From Deltaproteobacteria bacterium (GTDB taxonomy: Bacteria; Bdellovibrionota; UBA1018; UBA923): DNA of 43,952 nucleotides. Where the stretch lies: NCBI GenBank assembly GCA_016186905.1, contig JACPKS010000053.1, forward strand, positions 1 through 43,952, written 5' to 3'. Positions within the stretch are counted from its first letter, which is position 1; the number at the start of each line of letters is the position of its first letter. Of the stretch, positions 35,113 to 43,952 are shown in pieces. Made by a program: the position numbers and the translations under genes. The notes under the pieces were generated by a model. The model was not told where the DNA came from. It saw nothing but the letters and a program-made list of their open reading frames with translations, and searched no databases.

Positions 35113-36414
35113 ATGGCTGATCTGACCACGAAACTCGCGGGAGTCACGTCCCCCAACCCGTTCTGGCTCGCGTCGGCCCCGCCGACCAACACCGGCGGCC
35201 AGGTCATGCGCGCGTTCGAAGCCGGCTGGGGCGGTGCTGTTTGGAAAACGCTCGGCCAGCCGGTCGAAAACGTGACGTCGCGATTTGGCGCGCTCGATTA
35301 CGCCGGCCGCAAGATCATGGGCTTCAACAACATCGAGCTCATCACCGACCGCCCGCTCGAGACCAACTTGAAGGAAATGTACGAAGTGAAGAAGCGCTTC
35401 CCGAAACACGCGCTCATCGCTTCGCTCATGGTGGAAACGCGCGAAGAGTGGCGCGAGATCATCAAGAAAGTCGAAGACGCCGGCTCCGACGCGATCGAAC
35501 TCAACTTCGGCTGCCCGCACGGGATGTGCGAGCGCGGCATGGGCTCGGCCGTGGGCCAGGAGCCTAAAGTGCTCGAGGTCATCACGGGCTGGACCAAAGA
35601 ATTCGCGAAAATTCCGGTCATCGTGAAGCTTACCCCGAATATTTCCGACATCACCGTACCCGCCGCCGCAGCTCGCCGCGCGGGAGCCGACGCCGTTTCG
35701 CTCATCAACACGATCAAGAGCATCATCGGCGTTGATCTCGACCAGTTCGTTCCCTACCCCACCGTCGACGGCAAGAGCACGAACGGCGGCTATTGCGGAC
35801 CGGCGGTAAAGCCGATCGCGATGCACATGGTGGGCGCGATCGCGCGCAAAAACGGAAATGCGCTTCCGGTTTCAGGGATTGGCGGAATTTCAGATTGGAA
35901 AGACGCCGTCGAGTTCATGATGTTGGGCGCGGGCACCGTTCAGGTTTGCACGGCGGTCATGCACTACGGCTACCGCATCGTCGAAGACATGATCCAGGGC
36001 ATGTCTGACTACATGGACGCCAAAGGATTTCGCTCGACGAGCGAACTTGTCGGCCGCGCGATTCCCAATTATACCGATTGGGGATCGCTCAATCGCAGGC
36101 ATACCTTGCTGGCGAAGATCCATCAGGAACACTGCATCGGCTGCAACCTCTGCGTCGTCGCGTGCGACGACGGCGGCCACCAATGCATCGATCTTAATCC
36201 CGAGTTTCGCGCGGATACGAATCCCACGAACATCAACCTGCATAGGACCACGCGAAAGGCTCCGATCGTGCGCGAGGAAGAATGCGTCGGCTGCAACCTC
36301 TGCAGCCTTGTTTGCCCGGCACCGGGCGCGATCACGATGGAAACCGTGCCGTATCGCCCGGCGTACGGAAGCGTGACGGACATTAAGCTCAACGGCCCGC
36401 GCGCGGGTCACTGA
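35113..36414 (+). CDS. preA: Dihydropyrimidine dehydrogenase, catalytic subunit
   Basis: A 433-residue partner of PreT: an FMN TIM-barrel of the dihydroorotate dehydrogenase type (GVTSPNPFWLASAPPTNTGG, ELNFGCPHGMCERGMGSAVG, GYCGPAVKPIAMHMVG, PVSGIGGISDWKDAVEFMML) and a C-terminal ferredoxin-like part with two four-Cys motifs, CIGCNLCVVACDDGGHQCI and CVGCNLCSLVCPAPGAI, for two [4Fe-4S] clusters. It reduces uracil/thymine to the dihydro forms. GAGGT before the ATG. Full length for the family; it ends 19 bases before the transporter gene. Confidence 0.94.
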   Translation: MADLTTKLAGVTSPNPFWLASAPPTNTGGQVMRAFEAGWGGAVWKTLGQPVENVTSRFGALDYAGRKIMGFNNIELITDRPLETNLKEMYEVKKRFPKHALIASLMVETREEWREIIKKVEDAGSDAIELNFGCPHGMCERGMGSAVGQEPKVLEVITGWTKEFAKIPVIVKLTPNISDITVPAAAARRAGADAVSLINTIKSIIGVDLDQFVPYPTVDGKSTNGGYCGPAVKPIAMHMVGAIARKNGNALPVSGIGGISDWKDAVEFMMLGAGTVQVCTAVMHYGYRIVEDMIQGMSDYMDAKGFRSTSELVGRAIPNYTDWGSLNRRHTLLAKIHQEHCIGCNLCVVACDDGGHQCIDLNPEFRADTNPTNINLHRTTRKAPIVREEECVGCNLCSLVCPAPGAITMETVPYRPAYGSVTDIKLNGPRAGH

Positions 36415-36433
36415 TATCCGAAGGAGTACTGAA

Positions 36434-37935
<1,502 letters not shown>

Positions 37936-37942
<7 letters not shown>

Positions 37943-39882
37943 AGTTCGGTCATCCAGGGTGGCTCTTTCCCAACTACTCCCTTGAGCCAAGACAAGCGCG
38001 AAAACTCTTCCGCTCGGTGACCTGTAGCAAGATAGACGTCGGTAAACCCCGCCTCGGCGACGCGCTTCGACACTTCCTCTCCCCGAGCTCCACGGCCAAG
38101 ACTTACGTCGACATAGACCGGCGTCGAACGATTCAAATCACCCGCGCGATCGAGAAACTCCTCGAGGGTTCTGCACGACAAAACGCGCTTGCCGGCGCGG
38201 TCCGCCGTAATCCGCCAGGTGCTATGGACGAGCTCTTCGTCGTCGATCAACACGGCATCGTATTTTTCGGCGGCGACGGGCGAGCCAGCCGCCGGAGTGA
38301 TTCGGATGGGCACGAACGCCGCCATCGCCTTCGGGATCATGCGCACGCCGAGACGTTCGCAGCGCGCCCGCAGCTCGGGCTCCTCGAAGCGGCTCGTGAC
38401 GAGAAAGCTGTTTTCCGCGATGCCGAGCGATTCGATCAGATCCAGGCCTGAACGCCCTTCTCCGAGCAGTTCGTAGTCAACGAGGAAAAACGTGTTTTCG
38501 AAAGACGCGCGCCGAGACGCCGACGCCAGTTCCGCCGCGAATTCCGCCGCCGTCGAGAAGTGCTGAAACTTTATACCGTGAGAACGCGCGCCCGCCGACT
38601 CGAAACGGCCGAGCCAGATCTGATGAATCGAAATATCGTCGTCGAGGATGGCGATCGACGTTCCCGCCGTCAATTCCATTCGCGGCACGAACCACGCTGG
38701 CGCGTTTGTGAGCGGAATCGACAATGCAACCACCGCCCCACCGCTCTCTTGCGACGCGATTCGAAGCGTTCCGCCCCACGCCTCCACCGCGGCTCTCGCG
38801 TGATGAAGGCCGATGCCGGATCCGCCGGCCTTTCCGTGGGTTACGCTTCCAACTTCAAGTTTCGCGAGAACTTCGCGCGGGATGCCTTTCCCGTCATCCG
38901 AAACGGTCACGCACGCGTTCCCGTTCCGTGACGCCAGTTCCAGGCGGACGCATCCGGTGCCCTCGATCGCCTCGACGCCGTTGTTCACGAGATTCGACAG
39001 GACTCGCTTGAAACCCACGGGATCCACGCGCGCGAAGAGCCCGTACGCGTCGGGCGCGATCCGCGCTCCGATCTCGATGCCCAGCCGCGCCCGGTACTGC
39101 AGGCGCTTCTCGCTGATCAACGCGTCGATGAGACTCGAAAGAAGCTGGGGCGACGGCTTAGCGCTTTCCTGGCGTTTCGTTTCCAAGAGCCCGTTCGCGA
39201 TATCGCGGATTCGGCCGACCGCGCTGCGCACTAAGATCCGGCTTTCCTCCGGCAAAGATTTCAGCTGCGGCTCCGCCGCTTCAAGCGCCGCCAGCGGCGA
39301 GCGGATGTCGTGCGCCACCTGCGCGGCGATCTTTCCCAGCGCCACGTCCGCTCTGGCCAGCTTCAGCAGCATGCGCGCGCGGGCGCGCATCACGCCGGCC
39401 GCGGTGCAAACGAATAACGACAGAAGCGCGGCCAGGAGGCTGTATGGATTCAATACGCGAGGGCTCACCCGCGCGACGAGCTGAACGGACTCATCCCATC
39501 GCGGAATCGTCGAGACGAACTCAAAATCGGCGGCGCTGATCCAATCCGATACCGCCGCCTTGCCCGGCGCGGCCCTGCACTTCGGCCCCTTCATGTCGGC
39601 CTTGGCTGAACCGGGAGCGAACGCGATCGAATCTCCTTCCCTGCAGAAAAGGACTTCGGCCGTCGTGTAGCGCTCCGAAGATTGCACAAGGGAGTATAGA
39701 AGACGGGCATACGCCGAAAGATCGAGAGTGCTCTGTTCGTGCGCCGTCGCCGCTAACGAGCTTTTTACGAAATTTTCGAAATTTGAACGTAGAATCAGAC
39801 GGCCCGCCAGATGGCCGGCGAACAGGGAAAAACCTATCGCGATAAGCGCGCCCATCGAAACGCGCGACAAGGTCTGCTTCAT
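37936..39882 (-). CDS. Hybrid sensor histidine kinase with two C-terminal receiver domains
   Basis: A 648-residue inner-membrane kinase: membrane segment ~8-30, periplasmic region ~31-145 with two Cys (C80, C102), membrane segment ~146-165, then HisKA with H191 in AAQVAHDIRSPLAAL, an ATPase domain (NLVNNGVEAIEG, VSDDGKGIP, GGSGIGLHHARA), and two receiver domains. Receiver 1 starts AILDDDISIHQIWL and has D in LVDYELLGEG; receiver 2 starts DAVLIDDEELVHSTW and has D in VYVDVSLGRG with K in VVGKEPP. No output domain is present. It is divergent from the secreted-peptide gene (88 bases between start codons), making it a candidate sensor for that system. That link is inference. Confidence 0.88.
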
Positions 39883-39902
39883 TCGAAATCACCATACCAT
39901 TC

Positions 39903-39931
39903 TTGACGCCACGCGTAAATACTGATATACA
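39903..39931 (+). promoter_or_regulatory. Promoter of peptide/binding-protein unit 1
   Basis: TTGACG (39903-39908), 17 bases, TATACA (39926-39931). Transcription would start near 39938, leaving a ~32-base leader with GGAGG (39961-39965) five bases... four bases before the ATG at 39970. The whole segment, including AACAACTCTAG between promoter and ribosome binding site, is kept in unit 2 with scattered changes. Confidence 0.75.
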
Positions 39932-39969
39932 TCTCCCGTTTCGATGAACAACTCTAGTTTGGAGGCATC

Positions 39970-40131
39970 ATGAAATCCGTCACTCACAGACTCATCTGGT
40001 TACTTTCGGTAATTACCGCATTCACGGCGATGCTCGGCCTGACCTCGAACAACGTCCACGCAGCGGATCCGACTGAGGTGGCGAAGCAGGCAAAAGAGGG
40101 GATAGGAACGCCTTGCGGAAGGTGTGGATGA
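39970..40131 (+). CDS. Secreted peptide precursor, copy 1
   Basis: A 53-codon gene too short for usual ORF lists. GGAGG precedes the ATG. The product has a signal peptide (MKSVTHRLIWLLSVITAFTA core, cleavage predicted after NVHA) and a mature part of about 22 residues: ADPTEVAKQAKEGIG followed by TPCGRCG. The two Cys could form a disulfide or other ring. Strong support that it is translated: compared with copy 2, the first 49 codons differ at five bases, all third-position and synonymous. Its TGA overlaps the ATG of the binding-protein gene (ATGA, 40128-40131), so the two are coupled. I know no described family. A role as an exported signal read by the neighbouring binding protein is inference. 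Confidence 0.8.
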   Translation: MKSVTHRLIWLLSVITAFTAMLGLTSNNVHAADPTEVAKQAKEGIGTPCGRCG

Positions 40132-41612
40132 TCCGCGGCATCCTGCTGCTGGCCCTTGTGGCAATGACATGCGGCAGTTGTTTGAAGAATGACAAAAAGA
40201 TGTCTGAGACTCAGTTAATCTACGGCTCAACGATCGTCTACAAAGGGCTCCCGGACCCTCGGAGAATCGTTGGGGCTGGAGACTGGGTTCTCGCGGATCA
40301 TCTTTGGGCTCGACTTGTTCATCTAAGCGAACACGGCGAAGAAACAGGATATCTGGCGAAAAACTGGAAACGAAGCCTGGACGGTTTAGTGTGGACGTTT
40401 GAATTCCCTGAAAATCTACGTTGGTCGGACGGCTCAACGATGACCACCAAGCAAATCGCTGACTCATTGAATCTGTCCATCCATGGTACGGCTCATACAA
40501 GCCTCAAATCATATGTTCGGAAGATCTATCCTAAAGACGCCACTCACGTTGTCTTCGAATTACACACCCTCCCTCAAAATTTTCTCTACTCTCTCGCATT
40601 CACGGACTTCGCGATCACCGATGGTCCGGTCAAATTAAGTACCCCTCGGCAACTGAAAGAACTCCGTACTAGCGGCCCCTATCGTCCCCTAAGTTTCCAA
40701 GCAAATCAGATTATCCTCGAACCCAACCAGTACGCGGTAGATCAACCAAAATCAACCTTAGTCGCCAAGATTGTAAGCGCGTCAACCAACGAAGAACTTT
40801 TTCAGCTTCTTCGAAAAGCGGAAGTCAACATCGCTGTGTTTGATGACGACTCTCTTAGTAACGAAGACGAACAGGCATTAAAAGAAGCTCATTTGATTAG
40901 GCAAGAAACATCACCCGAATGGACCGTCGCGCTGAGAACGGGGAAAAATGCCTTCCGGAGCATCTCGAATCAGAATCTAAGATGGCTTCAGAGAGCGCTT
41001 TGGGAGCGCTTATCGCGCAATACAAGTTTCGGAGTACTATCAGCGACAGGCGTTCGACCTCCATTTCGCTTCGGCGGGTTATTAGAAAACGAGTGGCGCG
41101 AATTAATTTCCACCGCCCCTTCCAGCAGTAAAGGTCGTCTTAAAATTGAACTCTTTGTACTGAAAGCGTTCCTCACGGCTCGCAGTTATTTGGCCGTAAA
41201 GAAAGCACTGCTGGATTTGGGCATTGAAATCAAGGAAACCGTCTACGACTTTATTTCCGCGCCAAACTCTTCGGTGATCGAACGCCTGAAGAATAAGGAC
41301 TATGATTTTTGCTTCATGTTCGAAGGCGTCAACGACCCCGACCCGGACAGCGCGTGGCGGTACATGATGGATTCCTACCCCGGCGAAAAGAAGCTCGTGA
41401 CGAAAGAGGAGCTCGATAAGGCCCTGCTCGAGCCCGACCGCAAGAAGCGCGAGGCGATGTACAAGGAGTTCGAGAAACGAAACATCGAAAACCCGTACGT
41501 CCTGCCAATCCGCATGGTCGGAAGCAAGGTATTCATCAAACCGCCGATTCTTCCTCCCGAGGAAGGCCAGTTCGAATGGGGCATCCAGCTTTGGAAGTTT
41601 CGCGCGAAATAG
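40128..41612 (+). CDS. Oligopeptide-binding-like lipoprotein (SBP family 5), copy 1
   Basis: A 494-residue extracytoplasmic binding protein. Signal IRGILLLALVAMTCGSC with Cys for lipidation (Cys 18 or 15). Family 5 (OppA/DppA) pattern: DWVLADHLWARLV, YLAKNWKRSLDGLVWTFEF, LRWSDGSTMTTKQIADSLNL, TLPQNFLYSLAFTDFAITDG, SGPYRP, and the late YDFCFMFEGVNDPDPDSAWR (compare the family D.....W..D..DP). No permease or ATPase genes are adjacent, unlike transport operons. Start ATG 40128 overlaps the peptide stop; an earlier in-frame TTG at 40113 would lie inside the peptide gene. The central region is AT-richer with different codon use than the last ~100 codons, whose DNA recurs exactly in copy 2. Confidence 0.85.
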   Translation: MIRGILLLALVAMTCGSCLKNDKKMSETQLIYGSTIVYKGLPDPRRIVGAGDWVLADHLWARLVHLSEHGEETGYLAKNWKRSLDGLVWTFEFPENLRWSDGSTMTTKQIADSLNLSIHGTAHTSLKSYVRKIYPKDATHVVFELHTLPQNFLYSLAFTDFAITDGPVKLSTPRQLKELRTSGPYRPLSFQANQIILEPNQYAVDQPKSTLVAKIVSASTNEELFQLLRKAEVNIAVFDDDSLSNEDEQALKEAHLIRQETSPEWTVALRTGKNAFRSISNQNLRWLQRALWERLSRNTSFGVLSATGVRPPFRFGGLLENEWRELISTAPSSSKGRLKIELFVLKAFLTARSYLAVKKALLDLGIEIKETVYDFISAPNSSVIERLKNKDYDFCFMFEGVNDPDPDSAWRYMMDSYPGEKKLVTKEELDKALLEPDRKKREAMYKEFEKRNIENPYVLPIRMVGSKVFIKPPILPPEEGQFEWGIQLWKFRAK

Positions 41613-41643
41613 CCTGATCTCAAGACCCCGCCGTGTAACGCTA

Positions 41644-41679
41644 TTGACAAAATGACTAAATATGACTATCTTATGACTA
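41644..41679 (+). promoter_or_regulatory. Promoter and repeats of Phd/VapC-like module
   Basis: TTGACA (41644-41649), 17 bases, TATCTT (41667-41672). ATGACTA repeats at 41652, 41662 and 41673 (10 and 11 bases apart) lie across it, a likely operator for the Phd-type antitoxin. AAGAGG at 41681-41686 serves the ATG at 41696. Confidence 0.65.
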
Positions 41680-41695
41680 GAAGAGGTCATTTATT

Positions 41696-41959
41696 ATGAA
41701 ATCGGTCAAAATCGCCCAGTTCAAAGCCGAGCTCGGAAAGTACCTTCGTTTCGTCCGCCGGGGCGAGGAAGTCGTCGTCATGGATCGATCGACGCCGATA
41801 GCCCGGGTGCTTCCCTTGGAAACAAAAGGCGAGGGCGGTTTGGAAATCGAAGAACCGCTTGAAGCTTCGAAATCGGTTTTTGAGATTTCCCTCGATCCGG
41901 TTCGTGGAGTGAAAACGAACAGCCTGAAATTCCTGATGGAAGAGCGCGGCAACCGATGA
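41696..41959 (+). CDS. Phd/YefM-family antitoxin
   Basis: An 87-residue antitoxin. The N-terminal KIAQFKAELGKYLRFVRRGE followed by EVVVMDRSTPIARVLPLE is the Phd/YefM DNA-binding fold (strand-helix, then the hallmark G..V.I..RG.P.A.L). The C-terminal half is flexible and acidic, as expected for the toxin-binding tail. It overlaps the toxin gene by ATGA and has operator-like repeats in its promoter, so it should repress its own operon. It sits between two copies of the peptide/binding-protein unit and may help keep that duplicated segment. Confidence 0.85.
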   Translation: MKSVKIAQFKAELGKYLRFVRRGEEVVVMDRSTPIARVLPLETKGEGGLEIEEPLEASKSVFEISLDPVRGVKTNSLKFLMEERGNR

Positions 41960-42372
41960 GAGCATATCTGGATTCGTCGGTTTTGTTGCGCCGGATTTTT
42001 GGCGAGCCGGGGATGCTTGCCGAGCCAAGTGGGTTGGAATATGTGGCCTCCTCCGAGATACTGAAGATCGAGTGTTTTCGGACCCTCGATCGCATGCGGA
42101 TTTCCTTAAAGCTGGACGACGATGATATCTCGCGCCGAAGCGAGGCCGTTCATGTGGCGCTTCGGAGAATCCGGCTCATCCGCTTTACCCATGCCGTTTC
42201 GGAAAGAGCGATGCAGCCGTTTCCGACTTTGCTTAGGACTTTGGATGCGATTCACCTCTCGTCCGCCATACTATGGAGGGAGAAGCAAGCGCCTGATCTC
42301 GCCTTTTTCACCCACGATAGCGAGCTCGCCAGGGCAGCAAGAGCGATGGGGTTTCCGATTAGCGGCGCATGA
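41956..42372 (+). CDS. PIN-domain (VapC-like) ribonuclease toxin
   Basis: A 138-residue PIN nuclease. The four acidic residues are in place: D in AYLDSSVLLRRI, E in SSEILKIECFR, D in LRTLDAIHLSSAIL and D in LAFFTHDSELARAARAMG. The ending with G.PI is typical of VapC. The antitoxin gene upstream overlaps by four bases. PIN toxins paired with Phd/YefM antitoxins are known. It stops 32 bases before the promoter of peptide unit 2. Confidence 0.88.
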   Translation: MRAYLDSSVLLRRIFGEPGMLAEPSGLEYVASSEILKIECFRTLDRMRISLKLDDDDISRRSEAVHVALRRIRLIRFTHAVSERAMQPFPTLLRTLDAIHLSSAILWREKQAPDLAFFTHDSELARAARAMGFPISGA

Positions 42373-42403
42373 TCACTCTCGGGCTGGCTCGCGTTGTTAT
42401 GTA

Positions 42404-42432
42404 TTGACGCTGCGCGTAAATTCGGATATACA
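42404..42432 (+). promoter_or_regulatory. Promoter of peptide/binding-protein unit 2
   Basis: TTGACG (42404-42409), 17 bases, TATACA (42427-42432), the same hexamers and spacing as unit 1. A matching leader with AACAACTCTAG and GGAGG (42462-42466) runs to the ATG at 42471. Confidence 0.75.
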
Positions 42433-42623
42433 TCTCCAGTCTCGATAAACAACTCTAGCTGGGAGGCATAATGAAAATGAAATCCGTCACTCACAGACTC
42501 ATCTGGTTACTTTCGGTAATTACCGCGTTCACGGCGATGCTCGGCCTGACCTCGAACAACGTCCACGCCGCAGATCCTACTGAGGTGGCGAAGCAGGCAA
42601 AAGAGGGGATAGGAACGCCTTGT
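42404..42623 (+). repeat. Second copy of promoter and peptide precursor region
   Basis: This segment repeats 39903-40116: promoter, leader and 49 codons of the peptide gene, with scattered single-base changes and six extra bases at the start codon (ATGAAA before the ATG of copy 1). Similarity is lost right after the Cys codon at 42621-42623 and returns as full identity only at 43824. Confidence 0.9.
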
Positions 42624-42632
42624 CGAGGCTAA
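42471..42632 (+). CDS. Secreted peptide precursor, copy 2
   Basis: A 53-codon gene. Begins MKMK, two residues longer than copy 1, then the same signal peptide and the same mature start (ADPTEVAKQAKEGIG), but ends TPCRG in place of TPCGRCG, so it has one Cys instead of two. All five base differences from copy 1 over the shared 49 codons are synonymous, while the final codons differ completely and by length. It stops (TAA 42630-42632) four bases before the TTG of the second binding-protein gene. An in-frame ATG at 42477 matches the start used in copy 1. Function as the signal recognised by the second binding protein is inference. Confidence 0.8.
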   Translation: MKMKSVTHRLIWLLSVITAFTAMLGLTSNNVHAADPTEVAKQAKEGIGTPCRG

Positions 42633-42636
42633 CCCA

Positions 42637-43952
42637 TTGCGCCGAATTATCGCCCTCGCCATGGGGTTTCTCATGTTATTCGCCTGTACAAATACGAATA
42701 AACAACCAGAAGTGAGCGAGCTGTCCCTCATTTCACAGTTTCCTATCGAGGGCATGCCCGACCCAAGGAAGATTTCCACAGCCGCCGACTGGCTGATTTC
42801 AACACACCTTTGGGCTCGCCTTGTTCAGCTTGGCGAGCTTGGGCAAGAAGCGCCCGATCTGGCAAAGAGATGGATCCGCAGTGTCGACGGGCTAAAATGG
42901 ACTTTTGAATTCGACAACGATCTCAAGTGGTCGGACGGCACTTCACTCTCTACGGACCAAATTGCGAATTCGCTCAACATTTCGATTCTCGGTACGGCAC
43001 ATACGAACCTGAAATCTTACGTCAAAAAGATCTACGCTTCCGATTCAACACATATCGTTTTTGAACTCACGGCTCTGCCCCAGAATTTTCTATACTCACT
43101 CGCCTTTGCAGACTTCGCGATCACCGATGGCACCGTAAAAACAGACGCCAAGCAAAACACTCGATTCAGCGGACCTTATAAACTAACGACGGCAAAGACA
43201 GGCGAAGTGCAGTTAGAAACAAATCTGTACTACATTCGACCAAAAGGTAACCGCCTCAAAGCGCGCATTCGAAGTGCAACGTCTTCTGCGGAGTTTGTAG
43301 ATTCTATTCTTCGAGACAAGGTGGGCATTGGCTTCATCAGTTCCGATATAATAGATGAGGAGCAAGAACGTAGACTCGTACAGGCTGGCTACAAAATTCA
43401 CGTCACGTCTCCCGAATGGACTGTAGCGCTGGAAGTTGGAAAAAAAGCTCTTAAGCGCAAAAACACACAGGTATTGAGACTTCTGCAAAATCTGCTATGG
43501 ACCCGGTTGGGACATTCAACGGACTTTGGAAGCCTACCAGCTACTGGCCTAAGACCACCCTTTAGCTTTGGAGGCCTAAACGAATCCGAATGGAAGTCTC
43601 AGATCACTCTTGCCACGGGCCATCCTGAGGACGTCAAAAAATTCTCAAAAATTGACCTCATGGTCAGAAAGATCTTCCTCAACTCTAAAAGTTACCGCGC
43701 AGTACACAAAACCTTTACGGATCTCGGTTTAACGATAAATGAGATCATTTACGATCCAGAAAAACGTGACAGCATTCAGATGAAGCAACTTCGCGAACAG
43801 GCTTACGACTTTTGGTTTGTTTACGAAGGCGTCAACGACCCCGACCCGGACAGCGCGTGGCGGTACATGATGGATTCCTACCCCGGCGAAAAGAAGCTCG
43901 TGACGAAAGAGGAGCTCGATAAGGCCCTGCTCGAGCCCGACCGCAAGAAGCG
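42637..43952 (+). CDS. Oligopeptide-binding-like lipoprotein, copy 2 (3' end outside window)
   Basis: An open frame of 438 codons to the window edge, with no stop. TTG start at 42637 gives a proper lipoprotein signal, RRIIALAMGFLMLFAC with lipobox LFAC; the ATG at 42661 would remove the charged start. It aligns throughout with copy 1: STHLWARLVQLGELG, ANSLNISILGTAHTNLKSYV, LPQNFLYSLAFADFAITDG, SPEWTVAL, ATGLRPPFSFGGL, and YEGVNDPDPDSAWRYMMDS. It is clearly diverged up to about 43823, after which the DNA is identical to copy 1 as far as the window goes. No transport genes are visible. Same proposed role as copy 1. Confidence 0.88.
   Translation, partial: MRRIIALAMGFLMLFACTNTNKQPEVSELSLISQFPIEGMPDPRKISTAADWLISTHLWARLVQLGELGQEAPDLAKRWIRSVDGLKWTFEFDNDLKWSDGTSLSTDQIANSLNISILGTAHTNLKSYVKKIYASDSTHIVFELTALPQNFLYSLAFADFAITDGTVKTDAKQNTRFSGPYKLTTAKTGEVQLETNLYYIRPKGNRLKARIRSATSSAEFVDSILRDKVGIGFISSDIIDEEQERRLVQAGYKIHVTSPEWTVALEVGKKALKRKNTQVLRLLQNLLWTRLGHSTDFGSLPATGLRPPFSFGGLNESEWKSQITLATGHPEDVKKFSKIDLMVRKIFLNSKSYRAVHKTFTDLGLTINEIIYDPEKRDSIQMKQLREQAYDFWFVYEGVNDPDPDSAWRYMMDSYPGEKKLVTKEELDKALLEPDRKK
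43824..43952 (+). repeat. 129-base block identical to 41321-41449
   Basis: The 3' part of the second binding-protein gene is identical, base for base, to 41321-41449 of the first for all 129 bases that fit in the window, while the sequence just upstream is diverged in both. The edge is abrupt. It is GC-rich like the chromosome, in contrast to the AT-richer variable part before it. Confidence 0.97.

Noticed and set aside
39970..40131. Short gene as a mere translational leader (attenuator) of the lipoprotein gene
   Set aside because: Not fully excluded, but a signal peptide, synonymous-only changes and a divergent tail fit a secreted product better.
40000..40500. Minus-strand frame over the first peptide gene, with a relative at 42507-42779
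   Set aside because: Similarity between them is explained by the duplicated plus-strand peptide gene, whose differences are all synonymous in the plus frame.

Overview
The window reads as a chromosomal piece of a Gram-negative bacterium of moderately high GC. There are Sec and lipoprotein signal peptides, outer-membrane-type lipoproteins and tightly packed operons with ATGA/GTGA overlaps. Peptide-rich catabolism (aromatic amino acids, pyrimidines), secreted amidohydrolases and the mix of core genes suggest Bdellovibrionota or a related former deltaproteobacterial lineage. That placement is inference; no rRNA or marker set is present to prove it.

Region 1 (1-5100) is an accessory island: a secreted protein of unknown function, a transposase remnant, and a dense set of toxin-antitoxin-like modules. 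These are a RelE/HigB-like toxin with an HTH partner and a divergent XRE regulator, an RHH antitoxin with a broken Doc/Fic toxin, and BrnT/BrnA. A membrane-anchored HTH regulator with a membrane partner gene also lies here. Several of these genes have operators inside near-consensus promoters placed so that the mRNA would be leaderless.

Region 2 (5105-11099) is one operon for phenylalanine/tyrosine breakdown: aromatic amino acid hydroxylase, 4-hydroxyphenylpyruvate dioxygenase, homogentisate dioxygenase, a flavin reductase-family protein, fumarylacetoacetase-family hydrolase and pterin carbinolamine dehydratase. No maleylacetoacetate isomerase is seen.

Region 3 (11163-26482) is core and envelope genes: a small putative zinc peptidase, AI-2E-type transporter, FlgT/CsgG-like lipoprotein, truncated globin, guaA-dnaE, a lipoprotein, a DUF503-like gene, and a leftward operon gcvH-like - miaB - gamma carbonic anhydrase - guaB. 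Convergent junctions carry long hairpins, one with 44-bp perfect arms.

Region 4 (26696-37942) has a secreted neutral-ceramidase-like enzyme coupled to a C45/Ntn-type amidohydrolase, then a reductive pyrimidine catabolism operon (aldehyde dehydrogenase, beta-ureidopropionase, class III aminotransferase, PreT, PreA, NCS1 transporter) lacking dihydropyrimidinase.

Region 5 (37936-43952) holds the most unusual content. A hybrid histidine kinase is transcribed away from a small gene for a 53-residue secreted peptide, which overlaps by ATGA a gene for an OppA-like (SBP family 5) lipoprotein. The whole unit, promoter included, occurs again about 2.5 kb further on, after a Phd/VapC-like toxin-antitoxin pair. 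The two copies share a nearly identical promoter and peptide precursor (only synonymous changes over 49 codons). They then differ sharply from the last residues of the peptide through most of the binding protein, and become 100% identical again near its 3' end. I interpret this as a candidate secreted-peptide/receptor signalling system with exchangeable specificity segments; the second binding-protein gene runs off the window.
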